DNA from: Microbispora corallina
Lineage (GTDB): Bacteria > Actinomycetota > Actinomycetes > Streptosporangiales > Streptosporangiaceae
Reading direction: 5' to 3'
Assembly (NCBI RefSeq): GCF_016863035.1
Contig: NZ_BOOC01000043.1
Location: 1 to 64,000 of the forward strand
DNA: 64,000 bases
A program made the position numbers and the translations under genes. How positions within the stretch are numbered: the stretch's first letter is position 1; every line of letters begins with the position of its first letter. Below the pieces are notes generated by a model that saw nothing but the letters and a program-made list of their open reading frames with translations, was not told where the DNA came from and did no database searches. Below are positions 34,080 to 42,407 of this stretch, piece after piece.

Positions 34080-34130
34080 ACCGGCGCCGCCGCAGTCGAG
34101 AGCGCGGCCTCCGTGGCCGGCGGCGTCGGT
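34080..34130. terminator. Bidirectional hairpin terminator after the LacI gene
   Basis: ACCGGCGCCGCCG pairs with CGGCGGCGTCGGT with a single G-U wobble, over a 25-nt loop. It sits between convergent genes, 3 bp before the stop codon of the next gene. Confidence 0.65.
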
Positions 34131-34132
34131 GC

Positions 34133-34699
34133 TCAGGACGGCTCGCCGAGCAGTTCGAAGCGCTCGGCCATGCCGGCGAATACCGGGTCGTCCTCCTCGG
34201 GCACCGTGGTCCAGCAGCCGAGGCAGAAGCTCACGCCGCCGCGGATCGCCATGTACTCCCGCAGGGCCATGACCCGTCCGGCGTCCTCCTTTACGCCGGT
34301 GAGCAGGGCCGAGGGCAGCCCCGCGACCCGTGTCTCGGCGATCCCGAAGCCGGTGAACCCCAGCCCTTCGAGGGAGGATTGGACGATCTCCGCCATCTCG
34401 GCCGCCTCGCGCCCCGGCCGCACGGGCTGGCGGAAGACGATCAGCCCGTGCCTGCGATCGTTCCTGTCCCCGTACCTGGCGGTCTCCCAGGGACTGTTCC
34501 TCAGGTTCGGCGGCCGTTCGTCCCACCCCTGCGGGATGTGGACGGCGTAGCCGAAGTCGGTCCTCTCGATGCGCTGCCATTCCATGCCGTACTCCTCGGC
34601 GTCACTGCGCCGAAGGTGCCTGAGGGCAGCGGTGTAGGACTCGCCCGTGCGGCGGGCGCGCTCGCGGACGCGGCGCTTGAAGTGCTTGTCGGCTGTCAT
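34133..34699 (-). CDS. Hypothetical protein with basic N-terminal KHFKRRVRERA motif
   Basis: This 188-residue protein starts at the ATG at 34699 (MTADKHFKRRVRERARRTGESYTAALRHLRR). That basic, helix-forming segment recurs at the N-termini of various actinobacterial proteins. A domain of about 130 residues follows, with YAVHIPQGWDERPPNLRNSPWE and RHGLIVFRQPVRPG, resembling DUF/PsbP-like lipid- or ligand-binding folds. No signal peptide or membrane helix is visible. Function is unknown. A longer in-frame upstream extension to 34858 looks noncoding. Confidence 0.65.
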   Translation of the reverse strand: MTADKHFKRRVRERARRTGESYTAALRHLRRSDAEEYGMEWQRIERTDFGYAVHIPQGWDERPPNLRNSPWETARYGDRNDRRHGLIVFRQPVRPGREAAEMAEIVQSSLEGLGFTGFGIAETRVAGLPSALLTGVKEDAGRVMALREYMAIRGGVSFCLGCWTTVPEEDDPVFAGMAERFELLGEPS

Positions 34700-34898
34700 C
34701 AGGCCCCTCGGCACCACGGAACCCGTCCCCGGCGAGGAGCCCGTGGCGGGCGGATGACCAGCGATCCGAGGAAACGACTTCCCCTTTGCCTCCGCCGAGC
34801 GGCCCCGCCGGGAGGGCCGAAGGAGGTTGGGCGGTGGATCGACGCCGACCGTCAGCATCGCCCACGACTATCTGGCTGTCAAGGCGCGATCGCCCCGC

Positions 34899-34925
34899 CG
34901 GGGACCGTCCGGCCGCCGGTCCCCG
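34899..34925. terminator. Hairpin terminator after gene 34932-35432
   Basis: CGGGGACCG pairs perfectly with CGGTCCCCG over a 9-nt loop. It lies just past the stop of the reverse-strand membrane protein gene. Confidence 0.65.
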
Positions 34926-34931
34926 CCCAGG

Positions 34932-35432
34932 TCAGGGCTGTGCGGGAAGGACGGACCAGTCGATGACGATCCGGGCGGGGTCGGCGGGGTCCGACCAGAC
35001 GCGGACCGTACGGCCCGGCAGCACGCCGCCCATCAGCAGGCGCGGCAGGATCTGCCGGTGGCTCACCGGGTACGGCTGCCCGCCCTGCGGCTGCACCAGG
35101 AGGTCGAAGGCGACCACGACCTGGTCGTTGACGGCGGTGCCGGTGTCCCGCATGCCGGTGATCACAGCCGAGGCCGGGACGCCGGCGCCGACGAGCTCCT
35201 GGTTCCCCGTGCCGAGGAAGCTCTTCATCTGGCCCAGCATCCCGGTGGACGGGCCGGAGCCGTTCACGAGCCGCATGCTCAGGATGATCGTGCTGGACAC
35301 CAGGACGAACATCCCGGCCAGGAAGGCGGGCAGTCCCCACCCCATCGTCGCGAGGGAGCTCATCCCGTAGATTCCGGCGATCAGCAGAGCCAGCCCGGCT
35401 CCGGCGGCGACGACGAGCGCGTTGCGCGGCAT
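34932..35432 (-). CDS. Small membrane protein with two N-terminal helices
   Basis: This 166-residue protein has two adjacent transmembrane helices (ALVVAAGAGLALLIAGIYG and LPAFLAGMFVLVSSTIILS). A soluble domain of about 110 residues follows, with beta-strand character (VVVAFDLLVQPQGG, RTVRVWSDPADPARIVIDW). I do not recognise a named family. AAAGG lies 10 nt before the ATG. A small AACCT-TTC-AGGTT dyad sits at 35440-35452, next to the ribosome-binding site. Confidence 0.7.
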   Translation of the reverse strand: MPRNALVVAAGAGLALLIAGIYGMSSLATMGWGLPAFLAGMFVLVSSTIILSMRLVNGSGPSTGMLGQMKSFLGTGNQELVGAGVPASAVITGMRDTGTAVNDQVVVAFDLLVQPQGGQPYPVSHRQILPRLLMGGVLPGRTVRVWSDPADPARIVIDWSVLPAQP

Positions 35433-35618
35433 GTTTCACAACCTTTCAGGTTTTTCGTACGTCTCAGAGATAGCGGGCGGCCTTGATCCCCACTTGCAGA
35501 GCGCTTTACGAGAAGTTTGAAAGCTGGCATTCAGGGGAGATCGCTACACTTGGCCCGATTTGCCGCTACTGGCTACTGACCTGGGGTGAGACCCCGGTCC
35601 GACCTCAGGAGCACGACA

Positions 35619-37031
35619 GTGGGTCACGTCGACGTCCGTCCCGCGCCTCCCGCGGAGGACCTCCCGGCGCCGCCTCGCACCGCGCCCAAGTGGCGGGCAT
35701 GGCTGTGGGTCGCCCTGTCGGGCGCGTTAGGGGTCGTCGTGGCCGCCGCCGGCTCGGCGGTCGGCGGCTACGTCAAGCTCAGCGGCAACGTCCGCCACGA
35801 GACGGTGACGACGTCGGAGCTCGGCACCCGGCCGGCGAAGATCAGCAAGGCGCTGAACGTCCTGATCGTCGGCTCCGACCAGCGCGACGGGGCGAACGCC
35901 AGGTACGGCAAGGTCCCCGGCGAGCGGACCGACACGATCATCCTCGCGCACATCTCCCCGAAGCGGGACGGCGCCGTGCTGATCAGCTTCCCGCGCGACT
36001 CGCTCGTCCAGCTCCCGGGCTGCCCCGCGAAGAAGAGCCAGGCCCTTCCGGGTCAGCGGGCGCACGTCGGCATGATCAACGAGTCGTTCAACTTCGGCGG
36101 CATCGCCTGCACCTGGCGGACGATCGAGGGGCTGACCGGCATCCACATCGACCACTTCGTCAAGGTCGACTTCACCGGCTTCAAGGCCATGGTGAACGCC
36201 CTCGGCGGCGTCCCGGTGTGCATCCCCGAGGCCATCGACGACAAGAAGGCCCTCCTCCACCTGAAGGCGGGCAAGCAGCTCCTCATGGGCGAGCAGGCCC
36301 TCGGGTACGTCCGGGTCCGCTACAGCCTCGGCGACGGCTCCGACATCGGGCGGATCCAGCGGCAGCAGATGTTCCTCGCCTCAATGGCCAAGAAGGCGAT
36401 GAGCGGGCAGACGCTGACCAACCCCTCGGCGCTGTTCGGCTTCCTCGACGCGGTCACCAAGTCGATCACCACGGACCCCGACCTCACGCTCGGCGTGATG
36501 AAGGACCTGGCCATGAGCGCCAAGGGCCTCACCGCCGGCCAGATCCGGTTCGTCACCACCCCGTGGCGCTACTCGGTCGCCAACCCCGGCCGGGTCGAGT
36601 GGGTGGAGCCGCAGGCGGACCGGCTGTTCAAGATGATCGCCGCCGACGAGATCAGCAAGAACGTCAAGAGCGGCGAGCAGAAGATCCCGAAGTCGCAGAT
36701 CCACATCGTCGTCCAGAACGGCACCGGCACCCAGGGCCTCGGCACCCAGGTCGCGGCCGAGCTGGAGCAGCGCGGCTACCACATCGTGAAGGTCGAGCCG
36801 GCGCCCAAGCAGTACGCGAAGTCCGTGATCAAGTACGGCCCGAACGGCGAGAGCCGGGCGGCGCGGCTGTTCCGCGAGCTGAAGAGGTCGACCACGTTCC
36901 AGGTCAAGGCCGCGCAGACCCAGTCACTGGTCCTGGTGGTGGGGGCGGACTGGAACGGCCTGAAGCCGCCGAAGTCGCTCGACGACGTGGAGGGCTTCGA
37001 CGCCACCCAGGACAGCTGCACGGCCTCCTGA
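35619..37031 (+). CDS. LytR-CpsA-Psr (LCP) family cell-wall glycopolymer ligase
   Basis: This 470-residue protein has one N-terminal transmembrane helix (WRAWLWVALSGALGVVVAAA). The LCP domain has LNVLIVGSDQRDG, ERTDTIILAHISPK, FPRDSLVQLPG and RVRYSLGDGSDIGRIQRQQ (catalytic Arg/Asp motifs), and a LytR_C domain follows. LCP enzymes attach arabinogalactan, teichoic acids or other glycopolymers to peptidoglycan outside the membrane. I chose the GTG at 35619 because AGGAG lies 7 nt upstream; a GTG at 35586 has none. A perfect hairpin lies 48 bp past the stop codon. Confidence 0.92.
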   Translation: MGHVDVRPAPPAEDLPAPPRTAPKWRAWLWVALSGALGVVVAAAGSAVGGYVKLSGNVRHETVTTSELGTRPAKISKALNVLIVGSDQRDGANARYGKVPGERTDTIILAHISPKRDGAVLISFPRDSLVQLPGCPAKKSQALPGQRAHVGMINESFNFGGIACTWRTIEGLTGIHIDHFVKVDFTGFKAMVNALGGVPVCIPEAIDDKKALLHLKAGKQLLMGEQALGYVRVRYSLGDGSDIGRIQRQQMFLASMAKKAMSGQTLTNPSALFGFLDAVTKSITTDPDLTLGVMKDLAMSAKGLTAGQIRFVTTPWRYSVANPGRVEWVEPQADRLFKMIAADEISKNVKSGEQKIPKSQIHIVVQNGTGTQGLGTQVAAELEQRGYHIVKVEPAPKQYAKSVIKYGPNGESRAARLFRELKRSTTFQVKAAQTQSLVLVVGADWNGLKPPKSLDDVEGFDATQDSCTAS

Positions 37032-37079
37032 CCGGAACGGCGCCAGGCGCTGTTCGCCGGGGCGCCGGACGCCGTCGCG

Positions 37080-37107
37080 GCCCGGGTCCGCTGCCGCGGA
37101 CCCGGGC
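37080..37107. terminator. Perfect bidirectional hairpin terminator
   Basis: GCCCGGGTCCGC pairs exactly with GCGGACCCGGGC over a TGCC loop. It lies between two convergent genes, 8 bp from the stop codon at 37116. Confidence 0.85.
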
Positions 37108-37115
37108 TCCGCGTC

Positions 37116-38108
37116 CTAGAACAGCCAGCCGAACAGGCCGCCGTTGTGCTTCGGCGGGTCCTGCGTGGGGGCAGGGGCCGACGTCGGCTGCGCAGGCGCC
37201 GAGGTGACCGGATCCGGCGTCGGCTCCGACGGGTCCTCCGCCGACACCGGCGGCTGCGAGGTCGGGACGTGGGTGGGCGACGTGGTCGCCCGGTGGGTGG
37301 CGCTCGCCCGGCTCGTGGGCGCCGTCGTCCGCGGGCGGGGCGCCTGCGGACTGGCCTTCGGCGGCGCGGAGGGCGTCACGTCCGGGTCGGCGGCGACCGA
37401 CTCCGTCGGGCCGGGTTCCGCGCTCGGCCCTGACTCGACGGGCGAGGGGGACGCGACGGGCGGCGCCGGCGCCTCGGCCGCGCAGCCCGGTCCCGACGGG
37501 CAGGAGGAGGCGGACGGCTGGCCGACCCAGGCCGTGAGGGCCCAGATGACGCCCAGCACCGCGACGGCGGCCACACCGGCCCGCACCAGCACGCCCCGCC
37601 GCCGCGACTCCTCCACCTCCTCGGGGTCGTCCGGGCTGTTGCGCCAGCCCGCGCCGAGGAAGCCGCCGCCGGAGCCGCCGTCCTCGCGGTCGTGCCAGGC
37701 GGACCGCATCACGTCCTGGTCGGTCGCCGGACCGCCGTCGTCCTCGTAGGACTCGTAGGACTCGTAGGAGTCGTCCTCGTAGGAGGCGTCCTGCGGAGCC
37801 CCGTCCACGTCGTCGTCGCGGTCGAGGTCGTCGTCGAGGTCGCGGGGGCCGGCGTCGTCGGGGCGGGCTCGGTCGTCCGGGCGGCGGCCGGGACCGTCGT
37901 CGTGACCGCCCGCGTCGTCCGGGGTCCAGTCCTCGGAGAGCAGGTCGCCGCCGCGGGGGGCGTGGTCGGCGGCCCTCCTGCTCACGGCCGCGTCGTCCAG
38001 CTCCTCCGACCAGAACCTGTCGGCCTCGGAGCCGTACCGGCCCCCCACGGGGATGTACGGCCGGACGAGCGGGCCGGTCTCCTCGCGAGGGTCCTCGGGG
38101 TCGAGCAT
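37116..38108 (-). CDS. Single-pass membrane protein with acidic cytoplasmic and Pro/Ser/Thr-rich outer parts
   Basis: This 330-residue protein starts at the ATG at 38108 (MLDPEDPREETGPLVRPYIP) behind GGAAGGACC. The N-terminal part (about 180 residues) is highly acidic, with repeated YESYESYED. One helix follows (GVLVRAGVAAVAVLGVIWALTAW), and then a low-complexity P/S/T/A-rich tail of wall-spanning type. It has no enzymatic motif. I recall similar proteins beside LCP genes in related genomes, so a role in the envelope is likely but unproven. Confidence 0.75.
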   Translation of the reverse strand: MLDPEDPREETGPLVRPYIPVGGRYGSEADRFWSEELDDAAVSRRAADHAPRGGDLLSEDWTPDDAGGHDDGPGRRPDDRARPDDAGPRDLDDDLDRDDDVDGAPQDASYEDDSYESYESYEDDGGPATDQDVMRSAWHDREDGGSGGGFLGAGWRNSPDDPEEVEESRRRGVLVRAGVAAVAVLGVIWALTAWVGQPSASSCPSGPGCAAEAPAPPVASPSPVESGPSAEPGPTESVAADPDVTPSAPPKASPQAPRPRTTAPTSRASATHRATTSPTHVPTSQPPVSAEDPSEPTPDPVTSAPAQPTSAPAPTQDPPKHNGGLFGWLF

Positions 38109-38129
38109 GGAGGTCCTTCCTCTCGCGTC

Positions 38130-38141
38130 ATCGCTAGCGAT
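38130..38141. promoter_or_regulatory. Perfect 12-bp palindrome upstream of gene 37116-38108
   Basis: ATCGCTAGCGAT is fully palindromic. It lies 22 bp upstream of the reverse-strand ATG and directly after an AT-rich TATTAA (-10-like) sequence. It is a candidate operator. Confidence 0.4.
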
Positions 38142-38263
38142 CGTTAATAGCACTCTCCGACAGCCGATGTCTGGAAATTTCACAACAATCACTGGAGGCT
38201 CAGTTGTACGAGAGCGCACACCCGGCGTCCGGGGAACAGCCCGATAACGAAAACCCACTCAAC

Positions 38264-38292
38264 TTGACGGGAATGTCGGAAGGGCCTTTAAT
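38264..38292 (+). promoter_or_regulatory. Promoter of the sulfate transport operon
   Basis: TTGACG (38264-38269), a 17-bp spacer and TTTAAT (38287-38292) form a good sigma-70-type promoter. The AT-rich downstream stretch to 38332 could hold the operator of the operon's Rrf2 regulator. Confidence 0.55.
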
Positions 38293-38336
38293 AACGACGA
38301 ACCCGACTGATTAAGTAGGAATACAAGGAGACGGGC

Positions 38337-39344
38337 ATGAGAGTGCGCAGGCTCAGGGGAATCGCGGCCGCCGCCGTGGCCACCACCGCCCTGGTCACCG
38401 CCTGCGGGGGAGGGAACGGCTCTGCCGGGGGGGACGGCAAGGTCCAGCTGGCGCTCGTCGCCTATTCGACTCCGCAGGCCGCGTACAAGGACATCATCGC
38501 GGCGTTCCAGAAGACGCCGGAGGGCAAGAACATCACGTTCACCCAGTCGTTCGGCGCGTCCGGCGACCAGAGCCGGGCCGTGGCGTCCGGCCTCAAGGCC
38601 GACATCGTCGAGTTCTCGCTGGAGACCGACATCACCCGGCTCGTCAAGGCCGGCCTCGTCGCCCCCGACTGGAACTCGGGCCCGACCCAGGGCATCCTGA
38701 CCAAGTCGGTCGTCGTCATCGGCACCCGGAAGGGCAACCCGAAGAACATCAAGACCTGGGACGACCTGGTCAAGCCGGGCGTCGAGGTGATCACCCCCAA
38801 CCCGTTCACCTCCGGCGGCGCGCGGTGGAACCTGCTGGCCGGCTGGGGCGCCAAGTCGAACAAGGGCGCCGACGAGGCGGCCGGGCTCTCCTGGCTCGAC
38901 GCCCTCCTCAAGAACGTGCCCGTCCAGGACGACAGCGGCCGCAAGTCGCTGCAGACCTTCACCGGCGGCAAGGGCGACGCGATCCTCACGTACGAGAACG
39001 AGGCGATCTTCGCCCAGCAGAACCACCAGGAGATCGACTACACGGTCCCCGACTCGACGATCCTCATCGAGAACCCGGTGGCCGTGACGAAGAACAGCGC
39101 CCACCCGAAGGAGGCCGCGGCCTTCCTCAAGTACCTCTACTCCACCGAGGCCCAGACGATCTTCGCCAAGAACGGCTACCGGCCGGTCGTCGACGGGATC
39201 AGCGGGTTCGACTTCCCCACTCCCCCGCAGCTGTTCACGATCCGGGACCTCGGCGGCTGGGACGCGGTGACCAAGAACCTGTTCGACCCGACGGGCAAGG
39301 TCGCGGACATCGAGCGCAAGCTCGGAGTGGCGACGGAGAAGTGA
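38337..39344 (+). CDS. sbp: Sulfate ABC transporter substrate-binding lipoprotein
   Basis: This 335-residue protein has a lipobox (TTALVTACGGG) and the sulfate/thiosulfate-binding fold: LALVAYSTPQAAYKDIIAAF, SFGASGDQSRAVASGLKADIVEFSLETD, VITPNPFTSGGARWNLLAGWG, GDAILTYENEAI. These segments form the anion-binding site of Sbp/CysP/SubI. AAGGAG precedes the ATG. It is the first of five collinear genes (binding protein, CysT, CysW, CysA, Rrf2). Confidence 0.95.
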   Translation: MRVRRLRGIAAAAVATTALVTACGGGNGSAGGDGKVQLALVAYSTPQAAYKDIIAAFQKTPEGKNITFTQSFGASGDQSRAVASGLKADIVEFSLETDITRLVKAGLVAPDWNSGPTQGILTKSVVVIGTRKGNPKNIKTWDDLVKPGVEVITPNPFTSGGARWNLLAGWGAKSNKGADEAAGLSWLDALLKNVPVQDDSGRKSLQTFTGGKGDAILTYENEAIFAQQNHQEIDYTVPDSTILIENPVAVTKNSAHPKEAAAFLKYLYSTEAQTIFAKNGYRPVVDGISGFDFPTPPQLFTIRDLGGWDAVTKNLFDPTGKVADIERKLGVATEK

Positions 39345-39354
39345 CCTCCGGCAG

Positions 39355-40212
39355 ATGACCACCGACACCGCACTCCGGCCCGCCCCCGCGCCCGGCTCCA
39401 CGCCCGGCGCGGGGGCGCGGCCGCGCTCGCGCCTCTCCGGGGGCACCGCGACCGGCCTGGGCGCCGCGGTGCTCTACCTGAGCCTGATCGTGCTGATCCC
39501 GCTGGCCCTGGTGGTCTGGCGCTCCGCCGACCACGGCCCCGGCTACTTCTGGCGCGCGGTCACCACCCCCGACGCCTGGGCGGCGCTCACGCTGACCATC
39601 GGCGCCTCGGTGATCGTCGCGCTGATCAACCTCGTCATGGGCACGCTCATCGCCTGGGTGCTGGTCCGCGACCGCTTCCCGGGCAAGGCGGTCGTCGACA
39701 CCGTCATCGACCTGCCGTTCGCCCTGCCGACGATCGTGGCCGGCCTCGTGCTCCTCGCGTTGTACGGCCCGGAGAGCCCACTCGGGATCAACCTGGCGTA
39801 CAGCAGGGCGGGCGTGATGCTCGCGCTGCTGTTCGTCACGCTGCCGTTCGTCGTGCGGACGGTCCAGCCGGTGCTGCTCGAACTGGACGCGGACATGGAA
39901 CAGGCGGCGGCCTCCCTCGGCGCCGGGCCGTTCCAGATCTTCCGGCGGATCATCCTGCCCAACCTGGTGCCCGCGATGCTGTCCGGCACGGCGCTCGCGT
40001 TCACCCGCTCGATCGCCGAGTTCGGCTCGACGGTCCTGATCTCGGGGAACCTCCCCTTCAAGACCCAGGTCGCGGCGGTGAACATCTTCAGCCAGATCGA
40101 GGGGGACAACACCACGGGTGCGGCGGCGATCTCGACCGTGCTGCTCGTGGTGGCCCTGGTCGCGCTGATCTCGCTCGATCTCCTGCAACGCTGGGGGAAC
40201 CGCCGTGGCTAA
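39355..40212 (+). CDS. cysT: Sulfate ABC transporter permease CysT
   Basis: This 285-residue permease has six hydrophobic segments. CysT/CysU marks are DLPFALPTIVAGLVLLALYG and the EAA loop DADMEQAAASLGAGPFQIFRRIILPN split across it, plus FTRSIAEFGSTVLISGN. With CysW it forms the sulfate channel. The start lies 10 bp after the binding-protein gene; its end overlaps cysW by 8 bp. Confidence 0.95.
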   Translation: MTTDTALRPAPAPGSTPGAGARPRSRLSGGTATGLGAAVLYLSLIVLIPLALVVWRSADHGPGYFWRAVTTPDAWAALTLTIGASVIVALINLVMGTLIAWVLVRDRFPGKAVVDTVIDLPFALPTIVAGLVLLALYGPESPLGINLAYSRAGVMLALLFVTLPFVVRTVQPVLLELDADMEQAAASLGAGPFQIFRRIILPNLVPAMLSGTALAFTRSIAEFGSTVLISGNLPFKTQVAAVNIFSQIEGDNTTGAAAISTVLLVVALVALISLDLLQRWGNRRG

Positions 40213-40987
40213 GTACGCTCTGCGCGCGCTCGCCCTCGTCTATCTGCTGTTCCTGCTCGTGCTGCCGGTCGCGCTGATCGTCTGGCGGACGTTCGGGGAC
40301 GGGTTCGGGCCGTTCGCCGAGGCGCTGACCTCGCCGTCGGCCCTGCACGCGTTCCAGGTCACGCTCACCGTGGCCGTCTGGGCCGTGGTGGCCAACACCC
40401 TGTTCGGAATCGGGGTGTCGATCCTGCTCGTCCGGCACTCGTTCCCCGGGAAGAGGCTGCTCAACGCGTTCATCGACCTGCCGATGGCCGTCTCGCCGGT
40501 GGTCGTCGGGCTCGCGCTCATCCTCGTGTACGGCCGGTTCGCCCCGGTCGGCGGGCTGCTGGAGAGCTGGGGCATCCAGGTGATCTTCTCCACGCCGGGG
40601 ATGGTGCTGGCCACGGTGTTCGTGTCGCTGCCGCTGGTCGTACGGGCCGTCGTGCCGGTGCTGGAGGAGCTGGGCGACGAGCAGGAGCAGGCCGCGCACA
40701 CGCTGGGCGCGAGCCGGTTCCAGGCGTTCCTGCGCATCACCCTCCCCGGCATCCGCTGGGCCCTCGGCTACGGCGTGGTGCTCTGCCTGGCCCGCTCCCT
40801 CGGCGAGTACGGCGCGGTCGCGGTCGTCTCCGGCCGCCTGGTGGACCAGACCCAGACGCTCACGCTGTTCGTCGAGGAGCGCTTCCAGAACTTCGACCAG
40901 CCGGCCGCGTTCGCCGCGGCGACCGCCCTCGCGCTCATCGCGGTGGTCACCCTGCTGCTCACCAAGCTCCTGCGCCCGAAGGATTGA
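40205..40987 (+). CDS. cysW: Sulfate ABC transporter permease CysW
   Basis: This 260-residue permease begins with GTG, overlapping cysT. Diagnostic parts are [42 protein letters not shown], and [18 protein letters not shown], ending in the [19 protein letters not shown] segment of CysW. It pairs with CysT and is energised by the ATPase encoded next. Confidence 0.95.
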   Translation: MAKYALRALALVYLLFLLVLPVALIVWRTFGDGFGPFAEALTSPSALHAFQVTLTVAVWAVVANTLFGIGVSILLVRHSFPGKRLLNAFIDLPMAVSPVVVGLALILVYGRFAPVGGLLESWGIQVIFSTPGMVLATVFVSLPLVVRAVVPVLEELGDEQEQAAHTLGASRFQAFLRITLPGIRWALGYGVVLCLARSLGEYGAVAVVSGRLVDQTQTLTLFVEERFQNFDQPAAFAAATALALIAVVTLLLTKLLRPKD

Positions 40988-40992
40988 CGCCC

Positions 40993-41958
40993 ATGGCCAT
41001 CGAAGTACGAGACGTGAACAAGTCGTTCGGGACGACGCCCGTCCTGCGCGAGGTGTCCGTCGACGTCGCGTCCGGGTCGCTGACGGCACTGCTCGGCCCG
41101 AGCGGCGGCGGCAAGTCCACGCTGCTGCGGGTCATCGCCGGGCTGGAGCAGCCCGACACCGGCACCGTCCGCATCTCCGGCGTGGACGCGACCCGGCTGT
41201 CGCCGCAGCGACGCAACGTCGGCTTCGTCTTCCAGCACTACGCCGCCTTCAAGCACCTGTCCGTCTTCCGCAACGTGGCGTTCGGGCTGGAGATCCGCAA
41301 GCGGCCCAAGGACGAGATCCGCAAGCGGGTCATGGAGCTGCTGGAGCTCGTCCACCTGGAGAAGATGGCCGACCGCTACCCCTCGCAGCTGTCCGGGGGC
41401 CAGCGCCAGCGGATGGCCCTGGCCCGGGCGCTCGCCGTGGAGCCCGAGGTCTTGCTGCTCGACGAGCCGTTCGGCGCCCTCGACGCGCAGGTCCGCAAGG
41501 AGCTGCGCACCTGGCTGCGCCGCCTGCACGACGAGGTGCACGTCACGACCGTCTTCGTCACCCACGACCAGGAGGAGGCGATCGAGGTCGCCGACACGAT
41601 CGTGGTCCTGGCGAACGGCGAGGTGGTGCAGGTCGGCAGCCCGGCCGACGTGTACGACAACCCCGCCAACCCGTTCGTGATGCGCTTCCTCGGCCCGGTC
41701 ACCGAGATCGGCGGCAGCCTCGTCCGCCCGCACGACATCGAGATCAGCGTCGACCCGATCGAGGGCGGCACCCCCGCGACCGTCTCCCGCGTCGTACGGC
41801 TCGGCTTCGAGGTGCGAGTGGAGGTCGAGGTCGGCGGCCAGGAGGCCTGGGTCCAGGTGACCCGGGAGTTCGCCGACCGCCTCGGGCTCGAACCGGGGGA
41901 CGCCGTCGTCGTCAGGCCCGCCCCCGGCGCCCGATCCCTGGCTCTCAGCGCCGTGTGA
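40993..41958 (+). CDS. cysA: Sulfate ABC transporter ATPase CysA
   Basis: This 321-residue ATPase starts at the ATG at 40993 behind AAGGA ([13 protein letters not shown]). It has Walker [33 protein letters not shown], signature [16 protein letters not shown] and Walker [17 protein letters not shown]-terminal TOBE-like regulatory domain follows ([14 protein letters not shown]). This pattern is typical of CysA. It completes the importer that supplies sulfur for cysteine and mycothiol. Confidence 0.95.
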   Translation: MAIEVRDVNKSFGTTPVLREVSVDVASGSLTALLGPSGGGKSTLLRVIAGLEQPDTGTVRISGVDATRLSPQRRNVGFVFQHYAAFKHLSVFRNVAFGLEIRKRPKDEIRKRVMELLELVHLEKMADRYPSQLSGGQRQRMALARALAVEPEVLLLDEPFGALDAQVRKELRTWLRRLHDEVHVTTVFVTHDQEEAIEVADTIVVLANGEVVQVGSPADVYDNPANPFVMRFLGPVTEIGGSLVRPHDIEISVDPIEGGTPATVSRVVRLGFEVRVEVEVGGQEAWVQVTREFADRLGLEPGDAVVVRPAPGARSLALSAV

Positions 41959-41961
41959 CAG

Positions 41962-42354
41962 ATGCGGCTATCCGCCCGGACGCAGTACGCCCTGCGCGCC
42001 GCCGCCGAACTCGCGGCGGCGCCGCCGGGACCGGTCCCCGCCGAGAAGATCGCGGCGGCCCAGGACATCCCCCGCCGGTTCCTCGACAACATCCTTCTCC
42101 AGCTGCGCCGCGCCGGCCTGATCCACAGCCAGCGCGGCCCGGACGGCGGCTACTGGCTGGCCCGGCCGGCCACGGAGATCACCCTCGCCGACGTGATCGT
42201 GGTGGTGGAGGGCGTCTCCCAGGACAGCGAGCGGTTCCCCGGCGTCGCCGGGCCCCTGGCCAACGTCTGGAGCGCGCTGCGCGAGTACGAGCACGCGACG
42301 CTCACGGAGATCACCCTGGCGCATATCGCCAGTGGTTCACTTCCGCCCCTTTAG
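41962..42354 (+). CDS. Rrf2-family transcriptional regulator (CymR-like, no Fe-S cysteines)
   Basis: This 130-residue protein has the Rrf2 winged-helix signature: MRLSARTQYALRAAAELA, AEKIAAAQDIPRRFLDNIL, LRRAGLIHSQRGPDGGYWLARP. It lacks the three Cys that hold the cluster in IscR/NsrR, so it resembles CymR, which senses sulfur status through the CysK/O-acetylserine complex. It starts 3 bp after cysA in the same operon and probably represses the sulfate transporter when cysteine is ample (inferred). Confidence 0.9.
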   Translation: MRLSARTQYALRAAAELAAAPPGPVPAEKIAAAQDIPRRFLDNILLQLRRAGLIHSQRGPDGGYWLARPATEITLADVIVVVEGVSQDSERFPGVAGPLANVWSALREYEHATLTEITLAHIASGSLPPL

Positions 42355-42407
42355 TTGTGGAAGACTCCGCAATCAGTGAAATGTGCCAGGCGTAGAGGCA
42401 GGGCGGG

